Program-made: the position numbers and the translations under genes
Assembly (NCBI GenBank): GCA_963704995.1
Contig: CAVPIM010000012.1
Span: forward strand, 104,197 to 168,196
Length of the DNA stretch: 64,000 bases
Direction of reading: 5' to 3'
Source: RYN-230 sp963704995
GTDB lineage: Bacteria > Actinomycetota > Actinomycetes > Streptosporangiales > Streptosporangiaceae
Part shown: piece after piece, positions 45,510 through 53,609 of the stretch
Numbering within the stretch: the stretch's first letter is position 1
Layout of the letters: every line of letters begins with the position of its first letter
The notes under the pieces: model-generated
The model's input: only the letters and a program-made list of their open reading frames with translations
Databases searched by the model: none
Told to the model about the DNA's origin: nothing

Positions 45510-46628
45510 TCAGCCGGGATCTGAGATCCGGGACACCCGGTCCCCGAACTCGTCCAGGGCGGCCGCGCCGTGCAGCGCGCCGATCTCCAGGTCGTAGTGG
45601 CGTGTCTCACCGGGGTCGAGCCACTGCAGCTCGCTGCGCTCCCGCGCGTCCGCCCGGCCCGCGTCCCGGTTCGTGCTCGGCTCCAGGCCCAGCGCGTAGG
45701 TGCCCTCGCCGGGCATCCGCCACACGGTGTGGTGCGGCAGCTGGCCGATCCGGAACACCTGGTAGACCCCCAGTTCCCGGGCCCGGTTCAGCAGTCCCAC
45801 CGGGACGGTCCCGGCCGGCTCGGCGATGAGCTCGTGCTCGAAGCACGCTTCCGTGGCCCCGGGGACGGGGGCCGGCATGATCTGGTACCCGTTGACCGGA
45901 ACGCCGTAGTCGGTGCTGGTCCGGCGGCTGGGCACGACCAGCTCGGCGCCCTCGTCGAGCACCGGGAAGCCCGCGTTGCAGTGGTAGAGGAACATGTGCG
46001 AGGTCCGCGTGTGCCCGGTGTTCTCGACCTCGTCGTGGATGGTGAACCGGGACTCGCCGACCCGGGCCTCGATCCGCCGCCGCAGCACGAGCTGCTCGGC
46101 GAACACCGCGGACTGGAGCACCTCACCCTCCGCCCACAGCACGCACTCGTCGCCGTCCCAGCGCTCGCCGTACCCGGCCAGCCGGGCGGGCAGGCCGCCG
46201 GCCCGGCCGTGCAGCCCGTAACGCACCGACGGCTGGATGTGCGGCTGGCCGAAGTGCGCGGCGGTGTCGTCGGCCGGCCCCAGGGTGTGGTCCAGCCCGC
46301 AGGTCACGACCATGCCGCCGCCCCAGGCGCGGAACCAGCCCCACTCGCCCGGCTCGTAGTACCAGGGGCCGCTGACCCCGGCCCCGGACAGCCAGCTCAG
46401 CGGCTGCCCGGACAGCTCGCACCGGCCCACGTCGAAGCAGCGGTTGACCAGCACCTCGAACGCGAACCCGGTGCCGGTCCGGAACTCCAGCACCCGGACG
46501 CCGCGGCCCAGGCCATCGCCCAGCGTGACCAGGCGCACTCCCGCGACCTGTTCCAGGCGCCCGACCCGGCGCAGCAACCCGGCCCGGGGGTAGGCCGTGC
46601 CGAACAGCTCAGGCATGTGGTCAGCCAT
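45510..46628 (-). CDS. DUF4432/aldose-1-epimerase-like protein (first paralogue)
   Basis: 372 residues of a galactose-mutarotase-like beta-sandwich. Visible: GRGVRVLEFRTGTGFAFEVL, MVVTCGLDHTLGPAD, YGLHGRAGGLPARLAGYGER, HMFLYHCNAGFPVLDEGAEL and YALGLEPSTNRD. His residues in GLHGR and YHCN correspond to the sugar-binding centre of the fold. ATG 46628 (MADHMPELFG) lies 37 bp downstream of an operator pair, so the SorC-type regulator probably controls it. Its sugar or sugar-acid ligand is unknown. A second paralogue lies at 47291. Confidence 0.85.
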   Translation of the reverse strand: MADHMPELFGTAYPRAGLLRRVGRLEQVAGVRLVTLGDGLGRGVRVLEFRTGTGFAFEVLVNRCFDVGRCELSGQPLSWLSGAGVSGPWYYEPGEWGWFRAWGGGMVVTCGLDHTLGPADDTAAHFGQPHIQPSVRYGLHGRAGGLPARLAGYGERWDGDECVLWAEGEVLQSAVFAEQLVLRRRIEARVGESRFTIHDEVENTGHTRTSHMFLYHCNAGFPVLDEGAELVVPSRRTSTDYGVPVNGYQIMPAPVPGATEACFEHELIAEPAGTVPVGLLNRARELGVYQVFRIGQLPHHTVWRMPGEGTYALGLEPSTNRDAGRADARERSELQWLDPGETRHYDLEIGALHGAAALDEFGDRVSRISDPG

Positions 46629-46664
46629 CCTCACCAGGGCGAAAACCCAAGTTCTCCCAATTGT

Positions 46665-46697
46665 GCGCAAATGTCAAGGTACTGAGCGTTCGCTCAC
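46665..46697 (-). promoter_or_regulatory. Paired operator, DUF4432 promoter
   Basis: GCGCAAATGTCAAG (46665-46678) and GAGCGTTCGCTCAC (46684-46697), 19 bp apart. The second half-site differs from the one at 45441 by a single base. Confidence 0.72.
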
Positions 46698-46783
46698 GCC
46701 GGGGCCAGCGGCGTTGAGACCACGGTGCGGATTGGTGTGAATATCAGTTGGCAGCGGACCGGCCGGGGCGGCAGACTAGTCCT

Positions 46784-47256
46784 ATGCGTGGTCGTCTGAA
46801 AGCCATGCTGGACGGGGTGGGCTGGTCAGTGGGACTGGCGGCCGCGCTGTTCGCCTTTGCGCTGCTCTTCGTGCTGCTGGACCTCCAGGCACCCGAAAGT
46901 GTCCTCTGGACGGGCCACCATGTGGTCGTCACCGAGCAGCACGGCCTGGCGACGTTCCGGTGGCAAGGGCAGGCCTACACGGTTGACGTGCCTGGATTCG
47001 GATCGGGCCCGGTGGACATCTATTTCAATCCCGGCAATCCTTCGGCCGCCATGGCCGAGAACGTGCCTGACCGGGTCTTCGCCGCACTGTTCGTCGGGGT
47101 GCCGGCGATCGCCGCCTGGGCGTGCTCCTGGCCGGCCTGACCCGGAAGCGGCGCTGGGCGCGCCGCCAGAGCCGCAAACGCGCGTCCTACGGCAGCGGCC
47201 TGGACCCGGGCTTCGTCGCCCGGCAGTTGCAGGCGCGCCGGGGCGGCCGGCAGTGA
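46784..47256 (+). pseudogene. Small membrane protein (DUF3592-like), single-base frameshift
   Basis: Starts at ATG 46784 (MRGRLKAMLDGV) with one membrane helix (LAAALFAFALLFVLLDL), an extracellular part GHHVVVTEQHGLATFRWQG..VDVPGFGSGPVDIYFNPGNP, and a second helix FAALFVGVPAIAA. The frame then stops at 47138-47140. One extra C in the CC run near 47116 would give LGVLLAGLTRKRRWARRQSR and a tail to the TGA at 47254. The two-helix topology with a basic cytoplasmic tail is coherent only with that correction. Function unknown; it is the only rightward gene inside the island. Confidence 0.7.
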
Positions 47257-47290
47257 GCCTTGGCCAGGCACGTGAGTGGGCCGGACCGTC

Positions 47291-48385
47291 CTACCTGGCC
47301 CCGGCGGGCTCGCCGCGGGTGAAGCGGAACACGGTCTGGTAGCTCCGCTCCTCGCCGTGGGCCAGCCAGATCATCGAGCCGTCCTCGCGGGCGGCGGCGT
47401 CGCCGGCCACATGATGCGTGGAGGGCTCCAGCCCCACCGCGTAGCTGCCCTCGCGCAGGTTCAGCCACTCGAAGAAGGCCGGGAACGCCGCCGGGTCGTA
47501 GTCCAGCTCGAACGCCCGGCCCCGGGCCGCGTTGGCCACCCGGACCCGCTGCCGCCCGTCCGGGTCCGGGATGAGCGCGTGCTCGTACACCTGCTCCGCG
47601 AACCCGGGCTGCGGGCCGGGGAAGACCAGGTGCGAGACGCCCTGCTCGGCCACGCTGTCGCTCTGCCACAGGGTCGCCGCGATGGGGGCGTCGAACACGG
47701 CGCCCTCGTCCAGCAGCGGCCAGCCCACGTTGACGTGGTACAGGAACATGTGCGGGGTCAGGTCGAAGCCCGCGTTGCGGACCCGGTCGGTGAGCCGGAT
47801 CTCCGTTCCGCCCAGGTCGGCCTCGATCCGCCGGTGCAGCACCAGGTTCTCGGCGAAGATCGCGGCCTGGTGGATCTCGCCCTCGGCCCACAGCACGCAG
47901 CGGCCGGAGTCCCACCGCTCGCCGTAGCCGGTGAGCCGGGCCGGGATGTTGGCCACCCGGCCGTGCAGCCCGTGCCGGACATTCAGCCGCGGCGGGTAGT
48001 GGTACTGCCCGGAGGCGACCTCGCCGCCGAACAGCGTGTGGTCCAGCCCGGCCGTGACCACCAGGCCGGACATGCTGCGCAGCCAGGACAGCCCGGCCTC
48101 GTCGTGGTGCTCGTGCAGCCCGGGGTGGCGGAACCCGGTGGCGGACCGCCAGCCGACGGACAGGTCGTCGAACTCGGCCAGGCCGATGTCCATGGCCCGG
48201 TCGACCAGCACGTCGAAGCGCAGGCCACCGCCGGTGCGGAACTCCAGCACCCGGATCCCGCGCTCGCTGCCGTCGTCGAGCACCACGGCCCGCACGCCGC
48301 CTGCCGCGGCGAGGTCGCCGGTGACCCGTTCGAGGACCAGACGGCCCGGGGTGGTCTGTCCTGCGGACATGCTGGCACTCGTCAC
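47291..48385 (-). CDS. DUF4432/aldose-1-epimerase-like protein (second paralogue)
   Basis: 364 residues from GTG 48385 (ATG 48370 is an alternative). Same family landmarks as the paralogue at 45510: RGIRVLEFRTGGGLRFDVL, LVVTAGLDHTLFGGE, RHGLHGRVANIPARLTGYGE, HMFLYHVNVGWPLLDEGAV, YAVGLEPSTHH. Most other residues differ, so it is not a recent duplication. It follows the solute-binding-like gene by a few bases and so belongs to the CoA-transferase operon. Confidence 0.85.
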   Translation of the reverse strand: MTSASMSAGQTTPGRLVLERVTGDLAAAGGVRAVVLDDGSERGIRVLEFRTGGGLRFDVLVDRAMDIGLAEFDDLSVGWRSATGFRHPGLHEHHDEAGLSWLRSMSGLVVTAGLDHTLFGGEVASGQYHYPPRLNVRHGLHGRVANIPARLTGYGERWDSGRCVLWAEGEIHQAAIFAENLVLHRRIEADLGGTEIRLTDRVRNAGFDLTPHMFLYHVNVGWPLLDEGAVFDAPIAATLWQSDSVAEQGVSHLVFPGPQPGFAEQVYEHALIPDPDGRQRVRVANAARGRAFELDYDPAAFPAFFEWLNLREGSYAVGLEPSTHHVAGDAAAREDGSMIWLAHGEERSYQTVFRFTRGEPAGAR

Positions 48386-48389
48386 GACA

Positions 48390-49577
48390 TCACCCATCCA
48401 CCGTTGACTTGGATCGTCTGGCCGCCGCGAACAGCTCGTTGACCCGCCGGACCAGCCCGGCGTGCGGCGCACCGGCCAGCAGCCCCTCGCGCAGCGCGGC
48501 CGAGGCCGCGGCCTGGAACTCCGGGTAGCCCGCGAACCGCGGCCGCACCCACGCCTGCTCCAGGGTGGCCAGGGTGGCGCGGTAGAAGCCGCCGCCCGCC
48601 GCGTCGGCCCCCGGGTGCTCCCACGCCTGCCGGGCCGAGCTCTGGCCGCCGAGCTCGGCGTAGAGGCCGACCTGCACCTCGTCCGAGAGCAGGGTCCTGA
48701 TCACGGCCGCGGCCGCGCCGAGCTCAGCCGCGGACCGGGTTATGGCCAGGCCGGTGCCGCCGAGCACGCTGCCGATCCCGCCCGGGCCGGCCGGCGCGTC
48801 GAAGGCGGCCAGCCGGGATGATCCCGGCTCGCCCGCCAGCGGTCGCTGGTAGGTCACGTACCCGTAGACCAGCGGGCAGTAGGCCGGGCCGCCGCTGGTG
48901 GCCATCGCATCCAGCACGCCGATCGGGTTGCGCTGGGACAGCTCGCGGTCCGCGCAGGCCAGCAGCTCGGCCAGGACGGCGAGGGCGGCGGTGCCTGCCG
49001 TTTCGCTCACAAACGGTCCGTCCGCGGCCGGTGCCCGCGTCCCGGCCGGCCCGGGCCGGGCTGGTGCCGCCGCCGGTGGCGATCCGGCCGCCACGCAGAT
49101 CGCGCTGAACATCAGCAGCGCGTGCGGCCCGCCCAGGCACAGTGTGGTCTCGTGGTCCCGGGCGGCCTGGCAGGCCTGCGCCCAGGTCGCGGGCCGCGCG
49201 TCCATCAGGTCCGGCCGGGCCACCGCGACCTGGGCGGCGGCGTCCAGCGGCAGCGCCCACGGCCGGCCGTCCAGCACGTAGCTGTCGTAGGAGGCGCCGG
49301 CGGATGCCGCCCGCCAGCCGGACAGCTCCTGCTCGCCGAACACCTCGTCCAGCGGCAGCAGGGCGCCGTCGCGGACCGCCTCGCCCAGCCCGGGATGGTC
49401 CACGACCAGCAGGTCGAAGTCGTCAGCCAGGGTGCGCAGCGGCCGGGACTCGAACTCCTCCAGCCGCTGCCGCTGCCAGCGCACCGACACATCCGGTTCC
49501 AGGGTCGCGGCCAGCGCGTCCAGCACCAGGTAGCCGCGCGGGTGGTCCCAGGTCAGCCCGCGCAGCCGGACGGTCAT
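48390..49577 (-). CDS. Extracellular solute-binding-like protein without signal peptide
   Basis: 395 residues resembling family 1 solute-binding proteins: RGLTWDHPRGYLVLDAL, FDLLVVDHPGLGEAV, LPLDEVFGEQELSGWRAAS, WALPLDAAAQVAVARPDLM, LGGTGLAITRSAAELGAAA. ATG 49577 overlaps the stop of the CoA-transferase gene (ATGA), fixing the start. There is no signal peptide or lipobox, and no ABC permease genes lie nearby, so it is probably cytoplasmic and may serve as a ligand sensor or carrier. That role is inference. Confidence 0.8.
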   Translation of the reverse strand: MTVRLRGLTWDHPRGYLVLDALAATLEPDVSVRWQRQRLEEFESRPLRTLADDFDLLVVDHPGLGEAVRDGALLPLDEVFGEQELSGWRAASAGASYDSYVLDGRPWALPLDAAAQVAVARPDLMDARPATWAQACQAARDHETTLCLGGPHALLMFSAICVAAGSPPAAAPARPGPAGTRAPAADGPFVSETAGTAALAVLAELLACADRELSQRNPIGVLDAMATSGGPAYCPLVYGYVTYQRPLAGEPGSSRLAAFDAPAGPGGIGSVLGGTGLAITRSAAELGAAAAVIRTLLSDEVQVGLYAELGGQSSARQAWEHPGADAAGGGFYRATLATLEQAWVRPRFAGYPEFQAAASAALREGLLAGAPHAGLVRRVNELFAAARRSKSTVDG

Positions 49578-50878
49578 GAGGTGCCTGCGGGGCGGCCGCC
49601 GGGCTCCGCCCCACTGGTGGTCTGGGGTTCGCTGACGCCCGCGGGCTCGCCGTCGACCGGGGTCTGCGCGGCGGGCGGAATCTCGGCCGCCCCGGGCGCG
49701 GCGACCACGCCGCGGCCGGCCAGCCGGTCCGCCGCCTCGCGGTCGTAGCCCAGCTCGGCGAGGATCTCCCGGGTCTGCTCCCCGGCCAGCGGTGCGCCGC
49801 GGTACACCTCCGGCGGGGTGGCGCTGAACCGGTACGGGAAGCCGGGCGTGGTGACCCGTCCCTCGGTCGGGTGGTCGTAGCTGACCAGCGAGCCGTTGTG
49901 CCGTACCTGCGGGTCGGCCAGCACGCCCGCGTAGTCGTACACCGGGCCGGCCCAGATGCCGCGCGCGTCGAACTCGGCCAGCCACTCGGCCGTGCTGCGC
50001 TCCGGCAGCCGGGCCCGGACCAGCGCGGTGATCTCATCCCGCCTGGTGTGCCCGTCCACGTCGTCGTCCATCCCGGCGAACTCGGGAAGGCCGAGCACCT
50101 CGCCGAGCTGGGCCAGCGGCGGGAAGGCCAGGGCCAGGTACCCGTCCGCGGTCGCGAACGTCCCGTAGGGCGCCCGGATATAGGTGTGGCCGTGGACCTC
50201 GGCCCCGCGGTGCTGCGGGACCCCGCCCACCGTGTAAATCGCCAGCTCCTGGGCCTGCACCGCGATCGCGGAGTCCAGCATGTTGACCGTGACCAGCTGG
50301 CCCTCGCCGGTGCGCTCCCGGTGCAGCAGGCCGGCCAGGGCGCCCTCGAACGCCCCGTACCCGGTGATCGCGTCCACCGCGTAGGTGCCCGCGGGCGCGG
50401 GCGGGTCGCTGGCCCGGCCCACGTTGAACATGGCCCCGCTCATCGCCTGGAGCAGCATGTCCTGGCCCGGCCGGTTCGCGTACGGGCCGCTCTCGCCGTA
50501 CCCGGAGATCGACACGTACACGATGTCCGGGCGCACGGCCCGGATGGACTCGTAGTCCATGCCGAGCCGCTCCGCCACCCCCGGGCGGTAGTTCTGCAGG
50601 AACACCTGGCTGCGCCGGGCCAGCTCCAGCACGATCTCCCGGCCCTCGGGTGACTTCAGGTTGACCGCCAGGCTGCGCTTGTTCCGGTTCAGCGACAGGA
50701 ACGACGCGTTGACCTGGTGGCCGGCCGCACCGCCGGCCGGGGTGTGCCGTTGCCACTCGCCGCCGGTCGGCTCCACCTTGACCACGTCCGCGCCCAGGTC
50801 ACCCAGGCGCATCGCGGCCAGCGGGCCCGCCATCGCGATGGTCAGGTCGACGACCCGGTAGCCGGACAGGATGCCCAT
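49574..50878 (-). CDS. CaiB/BaiF family III CoA-transferase
   Basis: 434 residues. GYRVVDLTIAMAGPLAAMRLGDLGADVVKVE, LNRNKRSLAVNLKSPEGREI, FLQNYRPGVAERLGMDYE and SISGYGESGPYANRPGQD with the acyl-anhydride-forming Asp (RPGQD) are the class III signature. It moves CoA between carboxylic acids. Enoyl-CoA hydratase and the solute-binding-like gene flank it, suggesting activation of an organic acid for breakdown. ATG 50878 lies downstream of 18-bp repeats. Substrate unknown. Confidence 0.92.
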   Translation of the reverse strand: MGILSGYRVVDLTIAMAGPLAAMRLGDLGADVVKVEPTGGEWQRHTPAGGAAGHQVNASFLSLNRNKRSLAVNLKSPEGREIVLELARRSQVFLQNYRPGVAERLGMDYESIRAVRPDIVYVSISGYGESGPYANRPGQDMLLQAMSGAMFNVGRASDPPAPAGTYAVDAITGYGAFEGALAGLLHRERTGEGQLVTVNMLDSAIAVQAQELAIYTVGGVPQHRGAEVHGHTYIRAPYGTFATADGYLALAFPPLAQLGEVLGLPEFAGMDDDVDGHTRRDEITALVRARLPERSTAEWLAEFDARGIWAGPVYDYAGVLADPQVRHNGSLVSYDHPTEGRVTTPGFPYRFSATPPEVYRGAPLAGEQTREILAELGYDREAADRLAGRGVVAAPGAAEIPPAAQTPVDGEPAGVSEPQTTSGAEPGGRPAGTS

Positions 50879-50889
50879 CTGCTCTCCTT

Positions 50890-50941
50890 ATCTGGCCTGG
50901 AACACTCATCTGGCCTGGAACACTCATCTGGCCCGGAACAC
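50890..50941. repeat. 18-bp tandem repeats at the enoyl-CoA hydratase/CoA-transferase junction
   Basis: ATCTGGCCTGGAACACTC at 50890-50907 and 50908-50925 without mismatch, then a partial copy. The stop codon of the enoyl-CoA hydratase gene lies within the last copy, so unit loss or gain would alter the junction. Confidence 0.92.
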
Positions 50942-51700
50942 GGGCGGCCTGCGCTCCGCGAAGGCGGCCCGGCCCTCCGCGGCGTCCTGCGTGGCGAAGC
51001 AGATCGTCTGCAGCTGGCGCTCGTAGTCGATGGCCCGGCCCAGCGGCATCTCGAACGCGGCGCGCAGGTTCTTCTTGGCCGTCTGCGCGGCGACCGGGGC
51101 CCGGCTGGCGATGGTGGCGGCTAGCTCGCCAGCCCTGGCGGCCAGGTCGTCCGGGGGCAGCACCTCGGTGACCAGCCCCCAGCGCAGCGCCGTGGCGCTG
51201 TCGACCGGATCGCCGGTGAGCAGCATGACCGCGGCGTTGCCCGGGCCGATGCTGTGCGCGAGCAGCGCGGACATCCCGCCGCCGCCGATCCAGCCCAGCT
51301 TGATCTCCGGGGCGGCGAACGTGGCGGGCCCGGCGGCCAGCCGGATGTCACAGGCCAGGGCCAGTTCCAGGCCGCCGCCCAGGGCGTACCCGTTCACCGC
51401 GGCGATGACCGGCGGGCGCAGCAGCCGGATCGTGTCGCAGTAGTCCGGGCGGTTCCCGAACTCCCACGGGGTCGCGTAGTCGTCCAGCCCGCCGATGTCG
51501 CTGCCGGCGCAGAACGCCCGCCCGGTGCCGGTCAGCACGACCGCCCGCACCTGCGGTTCCTCGTTCACGTGGGTGACGTGGCTGATCAGCGCCGCGGTCA
51601 TCGACGGCGTGAACGCGTTGAGCTTGGCGGGCCGGTCGATGGTGAGCACGGCGACCTGATCGCGGATCTCCATCCGCACCCGGCCGGGGTCATCCGTCAT
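50924..51700 (-). CDS. Enoyl-CoA hydratase/isomerase (crotonase)
   Basis: 258 residues. VAVLTIDRPAKLNAFTPSM, AVVLTGTGRAFCAGSDIGGLDD (oxyanion hole), IAAVNGYALGGGLELALACDIRLA and PEIKLGWIGGGGMSALLA are crotonase landmarks. In the last, hydratases usually have catalytic Glu where GGGG lies, so the reaction may not be ordinary hydration. ATG 51700 overlaps the end of the GntR gene by 11 bp. Part of the leftward block GntR-crotonase-CoA-transferase-solute-binding-like-DUF4432. Confidence 0.9.
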   Translation of the reverse strand: MTDDPGRVRMEIRDQVAVLTIDRPAKLNAFTPSMTAALISHVTHVNEEPQVRAVVLTGTGRAFCAGSDIGGLDDYATPWEFGNRPDYCDTIRLLRPPVIAAVNGYALGGGLELALACDIRLAAGPATFAAPEIKLGWIGGGGMSALLAHSIGPGNAAVMLLTGDPVDSATALRWGLVTEVLPPDDLAARAGELAATIASRAPVAAQTAKKNLRAAFEMPLGRAIDYERQLQTICFATQDAAEGRAAFAERRPPVFRAR

Positions 51701-52445
51701 GGGTTGCTGCTCCTTCCGCGGTCTGCGGGGCCGCCGCGTCCGCGTTCTGCTCGCGGATCAGGTCCGCGCGGGCGCCCTCGACGATCTCGCGCATCGCGGC
51801 CTCCGCCTTGCGGTGATGGCCGCGCTGGATGGCCTCGGCCACCTGCTGATGGGCGGGCAGTGTCTTGCGGTTGTGCGCGACCGAGTGGGTGTGCAGCGGG
51901 CGGATCGCGCCGAGCGCCACGCTGACCACGTCGTGGATGTACAGCAGCAGGTCGTTGCCGCAGGCCGCGAACACGGCCCGGTGGAAGGCCAGGTCGGCCG
52001 CGATGAACTCATCCGGCGCCTCGACCGTGGCCCACAGCGCGCTCATCGACGCGGCGATTACCCCGCGCTGGGCCGCGCTGGCTGACTCCGCGGCCAGCCG
52101 GGCCGCCCCCGGCTCCAGCGCGACCCGCAGGCCGGCCAGGGCCCGGATGTCCGCCGGGCTGGCGTCCTGCGAGTAGCGCCAGCGCAGCACGTCCGGATCG
52201 AGCAGGTTCCACGATTCCCGCGGCCGCACCCGGGTCCCGGCGCTGGTCCGGCTTTCCAGCAGTCCCTTGCCCGCCAGCACCTTCACCCCCTCGCGCAGCG
52301 CCGAGCGGCCCACCTCGAAGCGGCCGACCAGCTCGTCCTCGGTGGGCACCGGGCTGCCCGGGCCGAGCTCACCGCGCACGATCGCCGCCCCCAGCGCGTG
52401 CACCACCTGGGCGTGGCGGGCCTGGCCGGGGTAGGCGGCGGTCAC
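51690..52445 (-). CDS. GntR/FadR-subfamily transcriptional regulator
   Basis: 251 residues. An N-terminal winged HTH (GAAIVRGELGPGSPVPTEDELVGRFEVGRSALREGVKVLAGKGLL) is followed by an FCD domain with metal-binding His and Asp (EFIAADLAFHRAVFAACGND, THSVAHNR). GTG 52445 is the likely start. It heads the crotonase operon and is divergent from the fumarylacetoacetase-like gene. Two palindromes in the shared promoter are probably its operators, so it likely controls both sides in response to an organic-acid ligand. Confidence 0.9.
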   Translation of the reverse strand: MTAAYPGQARHAQVVHALGAAIVRGELGPGSPVPTEDELVGRFEVGRSALREGVKVLAGKGLLESRTSAGTRVRPRESWNLLDPDVLRWRYSQDASPADIRALAGLRVALEPGAARLAAESASAAQRGVIAASMSALWATVEAPDEFIAADLAFHRAVFAACGNDLLLYIHDVVSVALGAIRPLHTHSVAHNRKTLPAHQQVAEAIQRGHHRKAEAAMREIVEGARADLIREQNADAAAPQTAEGAATHDG

Positions 52446-52601
52446 GGGCGGTGCTCCGTTCCTGGGCTGGCGTTCGGAGGCTGGCGTTCGGATGCTGGGT
52501 CCTGGCTGGGCGTTCCCGGGCTGAACATCCTGGTCAGGACGTCCTGGCCCGGATGCTGACCAAGACGAGGCTACGGTCCCGCCCCCGCGCACGTCAACAT
52601 G

Positions 52602-52635
52602 TTCATCGGATGAAGTTCACCATTGATCTGATGAA
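52602..52635. promoter_or_regulatory. Twin GntR/FadR-type operators between divergent genes
   Basis: TTCATCGGATGAA (52602-52614) is a perfect palindrome. TTGATCTGATGAA (52623-52635) is a near copy 21 bp away, two helical turns. They lie about 80-115 bp upstream of the GTG at 52716 and about 155-190 bp upstream of the GntR start. The rest of the 270-bp gap holds two copies of GGCTGGCGTTCGGA (52465-52492) and no visible gene. Confidence 0.75.
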
Positions 52636-52715
52636 GCGTTGACGCCACCGGCCCCCCGCCGTACGCTGCCCGGAGGGTGGCCGGGCGGGCCGCCGGACCG
52701 GGCGGAGGAAGACCA

Positions 52716-53594
52716 GTGCAGCTGATCAGGTACCGCGCTGGGGACGGCGCCCCGCAGGTCGGGGTGCTCGACGGTGACGAGGCCCGGCCGCTGCCCGGCG
52801 TGGCGTCCATGGCCGACCTGCTGGCCCGGCCGCTGACCTGGATCCGCGGCGCGTGCGAGACCCTGCTCGCCGGGGCCGGCCCGGACGGGTCCTCGTTGCG
52901 GAGAATAAGCGTGCTGGCGCCCGTGGACGGGGCGACCGAGGTGTGGGCCGCCGGGGTGACCTACGAGCGCAGCATGCACGCCCGGGTCCAGGAGAGCCTG
53001 GATTCCGCCGATATCTACGACCGGGTGTACACCGCGCCGCGGCCCGAGCTGTTCTTCAAGTCCGCCGCGTGGAAGGTAGCCGGTCCCGGCGACCGGGTCA
53101 GCGCGCGGGCCGACTCCCAGGTCGATGTGCCCGAGCCGGAACTCGCCGCCGTGCTGAACGCCGAGGGCGACGTGGTCGGGTACACCATCTGCAACGACAT
53201 GAGCTCCCGGTCGATCGAGGGGGAGAACCCGCTCTACCTGCCGCAGGCCAAGATCTACCTGGGCGGCTGCGCGGCCGGCCCGGGGATCCGGCCCGCCTGG
53301 GAGGTCCCGGACCCGTACGGGCTGACCATCGAGATGACCATCAGCCGGGGCGGCGGGACCGCCTGGACCGGCCAGGCCAGCACGGCTGGCCTGCGCCGGA
53401 CCGTCACCGAGCTGGCCGCGTTCCTGTTCCGCGAGGACGAGTTCCCGGCGGGCGTGCTGCTGTCCACCGGGACGTCCCTGGTCCCGGACCTGCCGTTCAC
53501 GCTCCAGGCCGGCGACGAGATCCGCATCGCGATCTCAGAGCTCGGCGAGCTGGTCAACCACGTGGTCCGCGGCAAGGCCGCGCTGCGCGCCTGA
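52716..53594 (+). CDS. Fumarylacetoacetate hydrolase-family protein
   Basis: 292 residues. The FAH metal-binding series is present: AAGVTYERSMHARVQES, PELFFKSAAWKVAG, VPEPELAAVLNAEGDVVGYTICNDMSSRSIEG, QAKIYLGGCAAGPG, VLLSTGTSLVPDLPFTLQAGD. EPE and the Asp of ICNDMSSR are the metal ligands. Such enzymes cleave C-C bonds or decarboxylate and hydrate oxo-acids. GTG 52716 follows GGAGGAAG. Divergent from the GntR regulator and probably under its control. Confidence 0.9.
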   Translation: MQLIRYRAGDGAPQVGVLDGDEARPLPGVASMADLLARPLTWIRGACETLLAGAGPDGSSLRRISVLAPVDGATEVWAAGVTYERSMHARVQESLDSADIYDRVYTAPRPELFFKSAAWKVAGPGDRVSARADSQVDVPEPELAAVLNAEGDVVGYTICNDMSSRSIEGENPLYLPQAKIYLGGCAAGPGIRPAWEVPDPYGLTIEMTISRGGGTAWTGQASTAGLRRTVTELAAFLFREDEFPAGVLLSTGTSLVPDLPFTLQAGDEIRIAISELGELVNHVVRGKAALRA

Positions 53595-53609
53595 CCGCGG
53601 CCGCGCACC

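Noticed and set aside
42290..45829. 1179-codon plus-strand frame across the island
   Set aside because: It is antisense to four well-supported genes; its Gly/Arg/His-rich text has no family features.
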